Of a stretch of 64,000 nt of DNA, positions 1 to 13,234 are shown piece after piece. The position numbers were made by a program, and so were the translations under genes. The notes under the pieces are model-generated. The model did no database searches and was not told the DNA's origin. It worked only from the letters and a program-made list of their open reading frames with translations. Every line of letters begins with the position of its first letter. Position 1 is the first letter of the stretch. This stretch comes from Paralvinella palmiformis (Eukaryota; Annelida; Polychaeta; Terebellida; Alvinellidae): the NCBI GenBank assembly GCA_025642065.1, contig JAODUP010001075.1:124001-188000 (forward strand), given 5' to 3'.

Positions 1-1105
1 TTTACTGAAAAGGGTCATTGCAATTTTGCCTTCCTTTCATCTGATCAGTAATCAGATATGGCGACGAAAAGGATTAACCAAACGAATACAATATACGCAG
101 CTTAAACTGATGCCACATTCTGCCGAGAAATAAGAAACAGTCTGATGGGTTTAATCTACAAAATACATGTAAGGTGATGGATTTATTATTATGTCATAGT
201 TCAGACGTCCTGGTGAATATTTGTGATTGATCAGATCAATCGTACTAATCTATGTATATGATTCTCAAGCGTTTATTTCATTCATAAACTCAGTTTATAC
301 AAAGGACTCACTCGAATGAAGTTGTTAGTATAGTTAGTTTGTTTTTAAATTTTATTGATACGCGAGTCGTCAAAATGCATTTCTAAAAGATGAAACATAG
401 AAGCAGTTGAAACGTATGTGTTTACTTGTTGGATGAATCCAAAATTCAATTTAGTCTCACCTACTGATTGTCTGGTGATTTTTACCATACTGACTTAGTA
501 TCGGAATGATCATAGGTGATTGGGGAAGCATTCCTAATTTATAATTCTGGTCAAAATTGGAGTGCTTCTGTCTGAGTTCACTGTGGCCTGAATTGTTCTT
601 ATCTATTTCATCCAATGGCTAGGAAATGTCAGTTCTAAGGAAGCGACTAGTAAGGGTTCTGAGGAACAGCACGTTTAACATTTACCCGTAATTATGGATG
701 AAAGCTGGAGATAGTTTACGGAGGAAATTATTGCTATTACCAATGGACGCTCGGACAGCAGATGCAATTGTAACATGAACAACGCATTAAACGTAATTCG
801 TTGATAAATGGATTGCCGTTGGGTAATGCAAAAGAAAAGTGGATAATTAGTGAAAACATGAATGGATGAGTGCACAGGTAGATGAGTGAGTGAGTGGATT
901 AGAGAATAAGAGTGCGAGTGAGTGTGTGTAGGCCAAACCTAAGATATATGGTCGTTTCCTTAAATAATCCATTTTAATGACAATTAAAAAATAAAATGAA
1001 CCCTAGTACAGGCATATGAGTGCTCTAACTACTAGACAATGAAAACATAGCGAAAGTGGTTCCCTTATAAATAAACCTACTGACAAGAAGCAAGACACAC
1101 GATAA
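1..1105 (+). repeat. Dispersed block A, copy 1 (runs off window start)
   Basis: This non-coding block aligns by eye, in the same orientation, with 30345-31525. Shared landmarks in order are a stretch reading CCTTTCATCTGATCAGTAAT near 35-55, CATTCTGCCGA near 117, a GATCAGATCAA-type motif near 230, a TGAGTGAGTGAGTGG-type stretch near 875-895, and GTGCTCTAACTACTAGAC near 1020. A shorter third piece lies at 26030-26330. Divergence is considerable, with many substitutions and indels. No reading frame is conserved. It could be an unclassified non-autonomous mobile element or a segmental duplication. The left end may lie outside the window. Confidence 0.7.
995..1045 (-). repeat. tRNA-like SINE head (candidate)
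   Basis: On the minus strand, GTCTAGTAGTTAGAGC resembles a pol III A box, and AGGGTTCA about 30 bases later resembles the start of a B box. The A-box part is kept in the block A paralogue near 31440-31465 while the B box is lost there. It does not fold as an intact tRNA that I can see. A chance match is possible. Confidence 0.25.
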
Positions 1106-1960
1106 CAGACAACCATCTCTTTAGCCTAATTCTACATACTTCTGTGAGGGCCCCTCAAATTATCAGCCTCATCTCACAGAACTGTTCCAACCATATTGTT
1201 TAGAATACAGTTTTACTATTTCGTATATCAAAAAGATAAATATTAAAAAAGGTATTTATCCAATTTTGTTAGACTTAACTAAAATTTAAAGGCATAAAGT
1301 ATCAAATGCTTAGTAATTACGTCTAATTATAAAATAAATTGAAATAAAACGATAAATTATATTATTTAAATTTGTCTCTAATGGGACTCGTTAATTAAAA
1401 ATCAATTTCCATGTTTCACGTCCTAATGTTTTATGCGTTCGTAGTTATATATACATGACATTTTATTATACAGATCCGTGCTAATATAACAAAAATAAAG
1501 AACACACGTTGTCATTATTTAAACGATATCAGTATCCTTTCAAATAATATGACATGCAAAATGTCGACAAAAAAAGAAACAATTTCAGAAATGTAAACTT
1601 GATGAGATCAAATAGATTATTACAGATAATTGAAATCGCTAGCAGTCATTGAGTACTTATCACCATAACCTACCGAATTAGTGTCCCTGGAGCAGCCATA
1701 TTGATAATGTATTTGAATATCAATGCCAAGTTGTATCTAAGACAAATAACTGATATGCGGGAGGAGAATTGTGATGTCCGAGCCTTATGTAGATACATTA
1801 TATATAAACGTGTAATTATCTATAAAAAAAACATTCACACGTCATTTCATTCAAAGATCAAGCACTAAGGTAAAGTCACAATGTGTCAGAGGAATATTTG
1901 TTTTTCACATAATTAGTGAATAGCGGAATTTATCCTGAAGAGGTTTAGGTTATACTTAGA
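1106..1960. other. AT-rich non-coding DNA
   Basis: No coding region, repeat family or RNA gene recognised. Long A/T runs and dispersed stop codons occur in all frames. Confidence 0.5.
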
Positions 1961-2014
1961 TCATTTTATGTTATTGAACGAATGTATGGTTGCCATGATT
2001 TACAAATCATATTT

Positions 2015-2314
<300 letters not shown>

Positions 2315-2579
2315 CAACAATTTAAATAGCCTATTATAAAAGAGCGATAAATGATTATTTCTGCATCACCTTAACCGGGAAATTGACCGTATAATTATGT
2401 TTTAATCCATTTATGTCACCTATATATGTTTATGAGGTATTTGACAATCCAGCAAATATCACATGCTATATTATGCTATGGTTGAGAAGTTCCCTTTTCT
2501 CTGCGTGGAGACTGTATATTACCAGGTCCGCGCATTTTAAGAAGTTGATCTAGAGCTGTATACTCCGTGCACTATTTGC

Positions 2580-3240
2580 GTCTTTGGAGGGAAGCCGTTT
2601 AAGTGTTGTCGAGTTCCAACGTACTGATATTATATTCTGGACGGTAAGAGAAATAGTTAACAAATTATTCCATTGGTTATGCGCAAACAGATTGTCTCTA
2701 AATCTAACAATAACAAAATGTATTGTTAATAGACGCTCTCAACAACAATGCAATTTCACAGGGCTAAGCATTGAAATTAATAATAATATATTAAAAACAA
2801 TAGGGAAGGGAAGAAATATCAGTACAATTCTTCGGCATTCCATGACATCCCATGTTAACACGCGAATGTCCAGCGCCTTGTTCTCAGGACTGCTTGAGAG
2901 CTATGTATTTTTCACTGGTACATTCTGATATATCGTGTAGTTTTACTTCAGAAACGTGCAATTCGAGCCACCAATAATGCAAAATACAGGTCACACTGAC
3001 CTTTTATTCAAAGTTACAAGAATTATGAAAATAACGGATCAATATATACTTCAATCAACATTATCTGTATTTGACTTCATCTCTAACTACCTTGCCTAAT
3101 CATTTGAACAAATGTTAAAAATTTAACAAAGACATTCCCAACTCGTCAACCAACTAAGTACTCAGATCTCTTGTACGAAACGAGGCACAAAACCAATTTT
3201 GTCAACAAATTGCCGCTGTGCGTTATTTGGAAAATATGGA
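2580..3240 (+). mobile_element. LINE (Jockey/CR1-like) 3' RT fragment, decayed
   Basis: The translated plus strand contains a WLCANRLSLN-type motif (about 2671-2705) followed by TKC and a basic stretch. This matches the region just after the catalytic FADD block of Jockey/CR1-type reverse transcriptases, where the family B element of this window reads FCANGLSLN. Further on, frames with KRAIRATNNAKY near 2950-2985 and KLPLCVIWKIWNK near 3208-3245 match the usual C-terminal region of such proteins. Several frameshifts and stops separate these pieces. The fragment is truncated at 5' and has no recognised 3' tail. It is a dead fossil, distinct in sequence from family A. Confidence 0.65.
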
Positions 3241-3665
3241 ACAAATAGTTGCATACACTGTCTCATCAAATATTATGAAGACGAATATGCTTAGTTCTTA
3301 TCAAAGCCAAGTAACAGCCATCAACAAGTTTGTCCAGATTGTTTTTATTAAACTAGTCAGACTTGAGAAACGTACATCTCGCCACTATTGTTTGCCTGCC
3401 CTGTTATCATGTGTTATTTTCTGTACTTTTCTGTAACGTATTGGATCCTATAAAATCTGTTAGGATACATATACTAATATTTGTTTTCTTTTTTGATATC
3501 TATGTTGCCGGCTGCTGATGGTAATACAAGCACACACAGAAGCTCGCTGTTATATATTAATACAAGCAATCATACACAGAACTCGCTTTATATATTATAT
3601 AACAGCGGAAGACAGCTTCATAGGTGCATTGATGCACCAGGTTACAATCTGTTTCAAATTGATTT

Positions 3666-3670
<5 letters not shown>

Positions 3671-3741
<71 letters not shown>
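3671..3741. repeat. (TA)n microsatellite
   Basis: About 35 uninterrupted TA units, followed by a TATTATAT-rich stretch to about 3815. Confidence 0.95.
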
Positions 3742-3744
<3 letters not shown>

Positions 3745-3940
3745 TATGTGGATGTTGGGAATACATTTATATTATATTATATATTATATTATTCTATATT
3801 GTATTATATTATATCAATATGTATACATACATACATATATATGTATAATCTAACCGATATCTACTCTGTTTCTTATGATTATCTGCAAAATGACGACCTC
3901 TTCTGTTATCATGTGTCTATTAAAATGCTGATCGCCCTTA

Positions 3941-4075
3941 ATACACATACGCACACGTGCACGCTCCGCGCAAACACATATATACACTCACGTACATACA
4001 CACCCACACACACACACACATGCACACACACATACACATACACACACACATAACACACACACACACACACAAACA
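3941..4075. repeat. Imperfect (CA)n tract
   Basis: CACACA/CATACA-rich tract with interruptions. The surrounding 3242-3670 and 4076-4600 hold no recognised gene. Confidence 0.85.
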
Positions 4076-5357
4076 CATATACTATTTAAAAATTATAGGC
4101 GAATTGTTGACAATTAGCTGATGCTTCAGGTTTAATGTTAGTCGGAAATGTTATTTTGGATATAGTAGCCACTTTGTACTAAAATGATATGATAACTAAC
4201 TTGATATACATCTCATTAATCCAGGTCAACTTGTTATTAAAAACAATATCAATACAAATTCTAGAGACATGGTCTGATTTGGTAATAAACAATAACATAC
4301 GAATTGAGACAATACTATACTTCTTGGGTATGATAATTTCACTTCCGACTTCTCACAACAGGGTTAAACAGACATGGAATCCTCCACAAAATACCTAATT
4401 TATCATATTTACATGTTCTGTCCGGGTATGCGTTGCAGGCCTTCTCATGCTTGTGTCTCTGTTATCATACAATATGGACTAGCCTTTCTTTAATGCACGA
4501 GTTATTAGGTATTATCCCATTCGCGACTAGCCACCTGTTTGAAAATACATTCATTCGGAACAAAGATGATTCAATGTTACAGATGACTGTCTTTATTGGC
4601 TATAATAATAATAATAATAAAGTATATTTAATAAGGCGCCCTTATTAGCAGGAGCCATTCAAATGCGCTGTACAAATAATATGTAATATAATAATACCTG
4701 AAATAACATGTCTGTACAAACCCTGTAATGATTTAAAAGATAATAATTATTTATCTCTGAAAGCGACCTTAAATAGGTGTGTTTTTAGAAGAGATTTAAA
4801 ATTTCCAAGAGACAACGCATTTCTAATATTTGCCGGCAACTTATTCCACAAAGTGGGGGCTGCAAAACTAAGCGCACAATCACCATATAACTTGAGCCGA
4901 GACACTGGCACCTGCAATAGTATCTGACTGGATGACCTCAGTTTTCAAGATGACTTTCTAATGGAAACCAGTTCACACAGGTATTCTGGCACCATATCAT
5001 TAATAGATTTATAAGTTATTAACATAATCTTGAGATGGATACGCTGTCTAACAGGTAGCCAATGAAGGTTTTAAAGAATTGGGGTGGTATTATCATATTT
5101 TCTAGTATTTGTTACAATGCAAGCTGCACTATTCTGAATTCGCTGAAGGCGATTAATGTTATAATCAGATATGCCATATAACAGGGAGTTACAATAGTCT
5201 ATACGAGATGTAACAAAGGCATACAGTTACAAGTGATTCTTGTGTCAAGAATGCGTTTAAACAGTGGATTTTCTTAAGATGATATTAGACATTGATAAAA
5301 CTAATTGCTAAATGTTACTAACCCTTTAGCGCTAATCGAATAAGCACCCATCTATAA

Positions 5358-6520
5358 TTATGGCGTATTTAGGGATTTAGCAGAATGACCCCTAGATTTT
5401 TTTAATGACCCATTAGGGGTTATCGAAGATGCACCCATCTGTAATGCTGGTGTCTTTAGGGATTTAACACAATGTGGTGATGCCAAATATAAAATATTTG
5501 TTTTATTATCATTTATTTTTAGAAGATTTTGAGTCATCCATAACCGAATATCGGCAATACAGTGTTCTAAATTATTCAAGGAAGAAGAGAAATTTAACTC
5601 ATTGTCAGGATCCAGTGATATATACAGCTGTGTGTCATCAGCATACAAGTGATATTTAACCCCATATCGCTGCGCAATGATCCCAAGAGGACAGGTATAC
5701 ATTGTGAAAACCAGAGGACCAAAAACTGAACCCTGTGGTACACCAGATAACAAAAACTGAATGTCAGATAAAATACCATGAACAGACACTCTCTGGGAGC
5801 GTCGTTCCAGATAGGATCTAAATCATTCAAGTACTCTATCTGACAGACCAAACATGTCTTTTAACCTAGAGAAGAGTTCATTATGGTAAACTCTATCAGA
5901 TGCAGCAGACAGGTCCAGAAGAACAAGTATTACTGGCATACCTTGATCAATTGACATCATAATATAATTTTTCACTCGAACCAAGGCTATTTCAGTGCTG
6001 TGAATACTTTTATAGGCAGACTGTAGTGATTCATTAAGGTTATTATTGATTAAATATTTGTTTAGATGGAAAGCAACTGCCTTTCTATAACTTTAGATAC
6101 AAATGTAAGATTTGAAACATGTCTGTAATTGCTTAGAATATTACAGTACATAGTATGCTTTTTTTATTACAGGTTTTACAATGGCAGCTTTCATGGATCT
6201 TGGGAAAACACCCAGAGATAATGATTTATTAACTATATTTGTAATTGGGTTTATCAGAACATCCAGACAATCTTTCACTTATTAAAACAATGGGCCATAT
6301 CTTTATCTGAGTTGATATTATTTGGGAGGACAGTTTGACTTTTATGTAATTCTTTATTCACAACACTGAAAACAGTCCTTTGATTTCCCTTGGATGCTTT
6401 GATCTTTTTTATTATAATATTCAGATTTAGCAGAGGCAAGGGTATTTTTAACAAGAATTTTACTGACCTTGAACATTTCAAAATGAACACACAATCTGAT
6501 CCTGATCGACAGCCGTTCAC
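5358..6520 (-). pseudogene. LINE-A reverse transcriptase remnant
   Basis: This is the reverse transcriptase of family A, broken into overlapping frames. The N-terminal linker (KGNQRTVFSVVNKELHKSQT) lies in the 6275-6520 frame, the palm with VPQGS and YADDTQLY in 5358-5789, and an alternative frame over 5594-5851 carries parts of the same region. The segment between 6275 and 5850 corresponds to the fingers and early palm, but stops interrupt it. The relic is inactive. Confidence 0.75.
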
Positions 6521-6799
6521 ACTACCTTCTTTGTCTCTTTGCAGCCTGTATGTTCTTATTATACCATGGAAGCATTGGTCTGATTGGCATTTCTTTTGTC
6601 CTTAAAGGTGCATGTTCATCTACAATGTCTCTCAATGTATTATCATAGAGATCCACCAGATGATCCACATCATCCGGTGGATCCAATACCAGAGAAGAGA
6701 CTCGCAGATCAGCAAGAAAAGCTTCTTTGTCAATTGACTTATATCTTCTATATGAAATAACTTTAGCTGAAACAGATTGTTTCTGTAAAGATACATTAA

Positions 6800-7620
6800 T
6801 GTTAACAAGGAAATGATCAGACAGCATGGAAGACACAGACACACCCTTAATCAAATTGTCTTCATCACGGGAGATGACGAGATCTAAGATGTGACCATGT
6901 CTGTGTGTTCTTTCTTGGACATGCTACCTGAGATTGGCAAGTCTAAGAATGTCAGCCAGTTGTTTGGTATCTGCATTCCTCTGGCAATCCCAATGTATAT
7001 TGAAATCACCTAAGATCACCAGATGACCATTGTTGGTAGCAAGAGAGTCAACAAATCCCGAAAAGTCCTTGAAGAAATCTGTTGCTTTCAGGGCATTTTT
7101 CTTAGTGTGGTGTAATCGTAGGTAATAGCTACACGAACACTTATCCCCCCAGATACAAAAGTCAGTTGGTAATTTTCAAAAGACTTAGCATGAAAATGCA
7201 AATGGGATTCACACTTCAAAGAATCACGGAGAAGAATGCCGACTCCCCCACCTTTTTTGTGAATCCGAGCTGCATGATGGAATGAATATTCAGCTGGAGT
7301 CACATCACCAACAATGTTCTGGTCTGAAACATTACCAGTCAACCAAGTCTCTCTGTAATGACAAGAGCATCAAAATCCATATCCTTAACAACATCAGATA
7401 TTTCATCAGATTTATTACAGATCGACTGACAGTTAATAAGACCAATACTTACATTTTGTACAGCTGTGCCATTATATGGTATTATTGGCACAGTGATCAA
7501 ATTACTTGCATCAGACCCAATCTGCTTTGGATGATTTCCACTACGTGGGCGCATCGCTAAACAAATGGTATTACCACCATAGGGTCGTAAAGCAAGCAAC
7601 TGATGTCTAGTATAATTCAT
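6800..7620 (-). pseudogene. LINE-A endonuclease domain remnant
   Basis: In intact elements this domain nicks the target DNA to prime reverse transcription. Visible pieces are NCQSI and ITE (start of domain), GGGVGIL, the catalytic GDFNIHWD and SDHFLV. A plausible start is the Met at about 7617 (MNYTRHQLLALRP), preceded by about 120 bases that could be 5' leader. At least two frame changes separate the pieces: one near 7340, just after the ITE motif, and one between about 7090 and 6850. Confidence 0.7.
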
Positions 7621-7740
7621 TATAATTATAGAAATAAAATAAGTGAAAGCTAAAAATTCAATAAACCATTCACAAGTACTAACCGAGTTCTTATGCGAAA
7701 CACTGGAGTGGGCGATAATATGGGACGTCAAATGAGCAGT

Positions 7741-9660
7741 TTAAAAGCAAATACAAGAAATACAAAATAACTAAATATAATCAATTTATATTAATATAAA
7801 TTAAATCTATATTACATAATATGCAAAATACACCAGTTTCACAGGTGTAACTTATCTAATAGCTGAACTATCCGATAAATATTCCGGTGTGTATACATCG
7901 AGAGGCGGTCATACTTCGCGCCACAAATATCAATAATTAACATTGTTATAATTATTGATATATTAACGGTCAGCTGGGAATATAGATATTCCACCTAAAG
8001 CCTGAGTGATCAAGCTGAATACTATGATCAGTATGTCACAGCCAACCCATTCCTTAACTTTGCATTATCGGTAGAGAACAACTAACAAGATAGTTCACGT
8101 GTGTCAAAGTTGGTTAATTAACCTTGGGCTTAAATTAGCCCAGACAAAGTCTTCGTCAAGCAATTTATTTAATAATTTTGTTTTAATATTCACTTCTTCA
8201 GACTTTCAGGGGCTATACTGTATCTTAATTAAAAAAACAGGCCGTTTACAGTTAATTTGAAGTGCGGTACATTAGAGTAATATTAATTTCCATCCTGACA
8301 TATTTATTCATTGAACTTACGATTCGTACTCACTTAGGCATATCACCGTAAATATACTTTTGAATAGAAGCTAGGTATTAAATATCTCTCAACAAAATGC
8401 CATTAGTTTGTTTGTTTCACTTAACTGTGTTTTCTTTAAGTGTTGTACATTAAACTTTAAGTCGATGACTCATGCACATATGTTACGTGCACGTATATAA
8501 ATGTGAATATCCTAGATATACGGGTAACTAACTTTACATTATTATTTCTCTACACAACATTTCCACATTTGACATCATCATATCTTAATAATCTATCTGT
8601 TGCAATACGATTAGAACATTTGCTGAACCCGTTTGTTTATCGATAATAAACATTTATAGCAGTCTCTATGGGATCTTATAACAGGTGTCCATTACTGACA
8701 GTGTTCTGGTATTTTAAATCGTGGTGATAACACGTAGCATGATTTTTGATAACACAGTTAGTCTGTTAATATGCTCCATGTCATTAGTGTAAATAGTCCG
8801 ATTGATACTTCGTGCGTGTTTCGAGAATTTGTTTAGTTATCTGTGTGTTTATATAAAGAGGCGGAATATACCAACCTAACTCATCTTGTAAGGAAAAAAG
8901 AAAATGATATAATTATGTCTTTTTTACATATAAACTAATATAATAATGAAATTTAACATAAATTATTAACAATACCTCTTTAATTATTAGTAATGACAAC
9001 CCTACCGTGGTGCTATAAGTTGAAAATATTCTAGCTATTGTCTAAACGTATTGATTCTAACTAAAACAATGATTCTAACTCATATTTCGTTATCAGACTC
9101 AAAGGGTAATTCTTCTTCAAAATACCTCTCTAACAACCGTCTAACTTGCTCTGTCAGGTTGTGTCTCTTTATTGTGTAATAGTTAGCTCAGTGTACAACA
9201 AACAGTTAGGACTTTGGCCGATTTTCGGTATAAACAGTGACTTTATGTTGCTTTCTTTAAATGTTTGCCCTACGTCTTAGATGCTGACAGTTGTGAAGCT
9301 AAATGAAACACTATCTGTGTCATATAAATCCGGTTCATCCTGTTATTTAAGTTACATGTTTTTTTCTACCCGCACGATAGTCACTATTATTTAATAGTAC
9401 CAGCCGTGTATATCGGCGGTCAATGTACTTATAAATGTTTACAGGGTGTGAGTTGTGTGTGCGTGTGTATATTGTATGCGCCGTCGCAACTGTATATTCT
9501 GGCTCCGTTCTATATTTGTGACCGAAAATATACACTGAAGGTTAAACGTGTTAATACTACTATTATTAGTTGTGAGTAACTCTGATCACCTATGAACAAT
9601 AATAAACACTGGACGTAAGTAGTCTTAGTTTGATTATGTTTCTGATAAGTATGTTATATG
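7741..9660. other. Non-coding AT-rich DNA upstream of LINE-A
   Basis: No coding region recognised. The part nearest the element (7741-8060) has somewhat more GC and could include 5' leader of LINE-A, but I have no second full-length copy to show this. Confidence 0.4.
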
Positions 9661-9663
9661 TAT

Positions 9664-9734
<71 letters not shown>

Positions 9735-9840
9735 TTATTTATTTATTTATTTATTTATTGTGTAATTGTATACCAATGGAATATGTTTTATTTCGTTAGC
9801 AATTCGAACTTGTATTGCTAAGGCCAAAACAACTAATACA
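9661..9840 (+). repeat. TA/TTTA-linked short repeat, plus-strand copy
   Basis: (TA)n at 9668-9730 passes into (TTTA)n at about 9731-9760, then about 70 bp of unique sequence containing ATATGTTTTATTTCGTTAGC and a nearby AATTCGAACTT, then AAGGCCAAAACAACTA. The same unit occurs inverted at 12735-12918. Two copies with the same microsatellite on the same side suggest a small mobile repeat that carries or seeds the microsatellite. Confidence 0.75.
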
Positions 9841-10069
9841 CAAATACCTATTCTCAAAAAATGCAGACGTTTTGCGGATCGTGATGCCGAATGAAATAGT
9901 TTATGTTGCATTTAATGGGATTTATCTTGTTATTGAATACTCTTATGTAACGATTGAATACATTATATAAATTCATTTAAAAATCATCACTATTCGATTT
10001 ATTGTCTCCATTAATCTAGCCGAGTGCGTAATTTGAATGCCAGTCTAATTTTAGGCATCAGCTTTACCT

Positions 10070-10965
10070 TTTTCGGATAGACTAACTGATTGATTGATTA
10101 ACTGACTAGAACATTGATGAAAGTTTTAATTGACTGGACGAATAATTCGGTCACTAACTGGCTCAGTTCTCTCTCGCACACTCTTTTACTCACTCGGTCG
10201 CTCGCATACACCTGCCTGAACACAAGGGAGTCTTGGATGCCGTTAAAACATTTGTGCTGAATACGTCTACTTGATATAAACACTTATATAAAGAATAATT
10301 TGAGACTGGGAAAGGTGTGAATATAATGATTCTTAAAGTGACAGTTCTATTTCGCTTAATACGTTAAGATTAATATAAAGGCGCTTAATAAAATAATCAA
10401 CAACATCAATAGACACCTAACGTCACTATGTACAATCTGGTTGTATGACTTATTTATAACTCTGTAGATAATTATCATTCTGACATAAGTTCGGAAGAAA
10501 ATGTATTTTATAACATCACAACCTACTTGAAACCAAGATGGCTAACTTTATATAGTTTTGGGTGATTTTTTTGTGATGCCGTGATCTGAAACATCTACTG
10601 ACCTGTCAGATTGATGTAAATGAACAACAGGCGACGACGTCAGTTAGTAGTAATAGTAGTAGGTTGAGTTTGGGGCTAGGTGAGGTGAAGAGGATTGCTA
10701 GTCCAGACATGACTAAGCCATAATGAGATAAGACTCGATCTGGATATGTGTACTTGATCCTTGGCCTTGTTGACATCGGGGGACGTGACCTTTCTCTTGT
10801 CGTCGTACACTGTATGATTGTATGAACATGTAATGGCTACCATCAGTAATTTGGATTATTTCAATATATCAAACTATACAACATTATGTCATATATAGCC
10901 TGCTAATATTAATATCATATTTCTTGAAAGTGTAATAATACTGACTTACATTCTGTTGCATTTAG
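10070..10965 (+). repeat. Duplicated block B, copy 1
   Basis: Aligns in direct orientation with 13235-14160. Landmarks: ACTGAC/GGTCACT-rich start, CTTGCCTGAA-type motif (10210), a GACTGGGAA motif (10303), ACGTCACTATGTACAATCTGG (10420), GGGCTAGGTGAGG (10673), ATGAGATAAGACTCGA (10722) and CAGTAATTTGGA then ATTATGTCATATAT (10845-10898). Non-coding. Similarity is high in short patches with many indels. Confidence 0.8.
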
Positions 10966-11019
10966 AGTTATTTGTAAAGGCATGAAAAACTTCAATATTG
11001 TAGACTATTCAATATTTTA

Positions 11020-11025
<6 letters not shown>

Positions 11026-11080
<55 letters not shown>
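11026..11080. repeat. (TA)n microsatellite
   Basis: About 27 TA units. Confidence 0.95.
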
Positions 11081-11082
<2 letters not shown>

Positions 11083-12630
11083 AGTATATTGGCGTATGGA
11101 CTGTGGCGTGTAAAATAAGTAATTTTTACTTTTTGTATGCATTTGACAGCATCTTATCTAGATAAGGATCAATATTGCGTCTGTCAACGGGGGGTGGATC
11201 TTAACATAAAACACGCAGTATCAATATTGTATTATATAATTAAATGGATTTATCGATAGCTTACTTATACTGGAGCAACACAGCTGAATACCAGTATTTG
11301 GTTAAGTTAGAAAAAAATAATATGGAAACCTATATGTTATATGCCCTTAGAGTTGAGATGTTAAACTGATTTAAATGTCATTAAAATAAGCTTCCAAACT
11401 TTTGATAACACTTCAGCGGGTTAACATTTGATAAGGATATATCACTGTGTCGATTTATTTAGCAGACATTCAATTAGTTCAGGTGAAGGAATTAAAAGCC
11501 GGTCATTTGTGCTCCTTGCATAAACAGAAAGGTGATATAAGTGCTCTATATGTCGTATTCAGTGATAATTAGATACCATGACTTTAAATAATACAAGAAA
11601 AATCTAAACATTTTACTAGAATAGATGATGACAATTAATTACAATGTATGGATAGTGCGAATTGCCAGAATAATTATATATCTGTAATGTGGTGTTATTA
11701 AGAATTATATTCATCATACAGTCATCTAATACTAACATGCAGGTCTAATTAGCTTGGTTTAAACACAGACAAACGATGATTATTTTCTTGACAAGTTCAC
11801 TCACCTTCTACTGCATTCAATACCTGATCTAAATACCGAATGATAAAGGGGCCAGATAAATGTTTATCTTGTAGCGGGCAGCCGTGTCTCTCTAATTGTG
11901 TTAGGTTGTGAATGGATAATTAATTATTGTAAATCTAGACTGATTGGCCATAAATGGGTACTCTTATATATGAGAAGTCCTTTAAGGCACTGATTATGAT
12001 GAATCATTCGTTTTTGTCAAGGACATTGCCCTCTCACGGATAATAATTGTAACTGATGTATGAAAACAAAATGATAAAATACTTTTATTATTTCATATAA
12101 AGGATCGTGATTTGAAAGATTATTACCATACACATATCCATAGTGGTAGTTCAAATGAAGATTCATGCTTTGTTAGAGAATATAATCGATGAAAGGTAAA
12201 TGAAGAGATAATTATCTATCTGATGTGAACTATCCACTATTTTTCCTTTGGATGAAAAAAATATATCTATTTAGACATCTTATTTAATTTTCATATAAAA
12301 TGCCTCCCTAGATAATTTTCGATTCTAAAATAAAATACCTATCTTGATTTGTTTTATTTCCAAATAAAGTAACTATTTGCATAACAGTTTTGTTCACTAT
12401 GTATTATATTGTTAGATGGTATCAGTTAGCATATAATAAATAAGACCTGTTAGACTTCTTTCTTTTATTGATGGTTCATACAATTTTGGTTCATTTCTAT
12501 TGACCATATCAACACAATTGTCGCCTTCCGGTGCATTATTTCGGACATTTATGCAAATAATAAACGTGTTCGAGTGCAACTGGTTTATCTTCAGATTATT
12601 GACAGTAATATAAACGTGATAAATAGCTTA
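11081..12630. other. Non-coding AT-rich DNA
   Basis: No gene, RNA or repeat family recognised. Confidence 0.45.
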
Positions 12631-12632
12631 GA

Positions 12633-12655
12633 ACAACAACAACAACAACAACAAC

Positions 12656-12692
<37 letters not shown>
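12633..12692. repeat. (ACA)n then (TAA)n microsatellite
   Basis: (ACA)8 at 12633-12656 joined to (TAA)12 at 12657-12692. Confidence 0.95.
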
Positions 12693-12696
<4 letters not shown>

Positions 12697-12734
12697 CAAT
12701 GGCCGAAATGAGGAAGACGCAAATGGTCTGTAAT

Positions 12735-12861
12735 TTACAGCTTTGTGGTAGTTGTCTTGGCCTTAACGATAAAAGTTCGAATTGCTAACGAAATAAAACA
12801 TAAAACATATTATATTGGATATACAATATACAAATAAATAATAATATATATATATATATTT

Positions 12862-12918
<57 letters not shown>
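12735..12918 (-). repeat. TA-linked short repeat, inverted copy
   Basis: The reverse complement of 12740-12840 matches 9750-9830, including GTTTTATTTCGTTAGCAATT and the GGCC..ACAACTA end. It is again bordered by (TA)n (12845-12900), here followed by (TG)9 (12901-12918). See the plus-strand copy at 9661-9840. Confidence 0.75.
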
Positions 12919-13234
12919 AAACAAACCCAGTCTGTCGCCATTTCAATTTTCAAGCTATAACCGATACCAGCGGACTTCGCTAAAGAAGTATTTACTCTCA
13001 TTTTGTTTCACAATAACAACATTTATTCATGGAATATGCTGAATAGCGAGAAACTAATCTATCAATATAAGTATTTTCCTATCTGAAATCCAATTGTATT
13101 ACGCAGTATATCGTTGTTTCAACCGAGATGTTCAGAAGAATTCGGCCTACATTGAAAAATATGAAACTCCGCCACCGCTGCACTGGGCGGTGACCCGAAG
13201 TGTAAAAGCCAGCGAAAAGTAGTTGGCAAGGTCT
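12919..13234. other. Non-coding spacer
   Basis: Somewhat less AT-rich (for example 13150-13200) but no frame or family recognised. Confidence 0.4.

Larger units (their letters stand above)
4601..7740 (-). mobile_element. LINE family A (CR1/L2-like), near full length, decayed
   Basis: Read on the minus strand this is a non-LTR retrotransposon with an apurinic-type endonuclease, a reverse transcriptase and a 3' end closing in a TAA-type tail at about 4604-4620. Recognisable order: INCQSICNKSDEI (endonuclease start, near 7450-7415), GGGVGILLRDS (near 7255-7220), LGDFNIHWD (near 7010-6985), SDHFLV (near 6817-6800), KASKGNQRTVFSV (near 6395-6360), VPQGSVFGPLVF (near 5745-5705), YADDTQLYISLD (near 5650-5615) and WMTQNLLKIN (near 5540-5510). 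The catalytic YADD box is intact, but several frameshifts and stops break the frame, so it is not active as it stands. Three other pieces of the family occur at 35470-35662, 57970-58830 and 59022-59311. Confidence 0.85.

Noticed and set aside
3885..3935. A further copy of block C, from CTTCTGTTATCATG similarity to 24486 and 33660
   Set aside because: The match is only about 30 bases and other landmarks of the block are missing.
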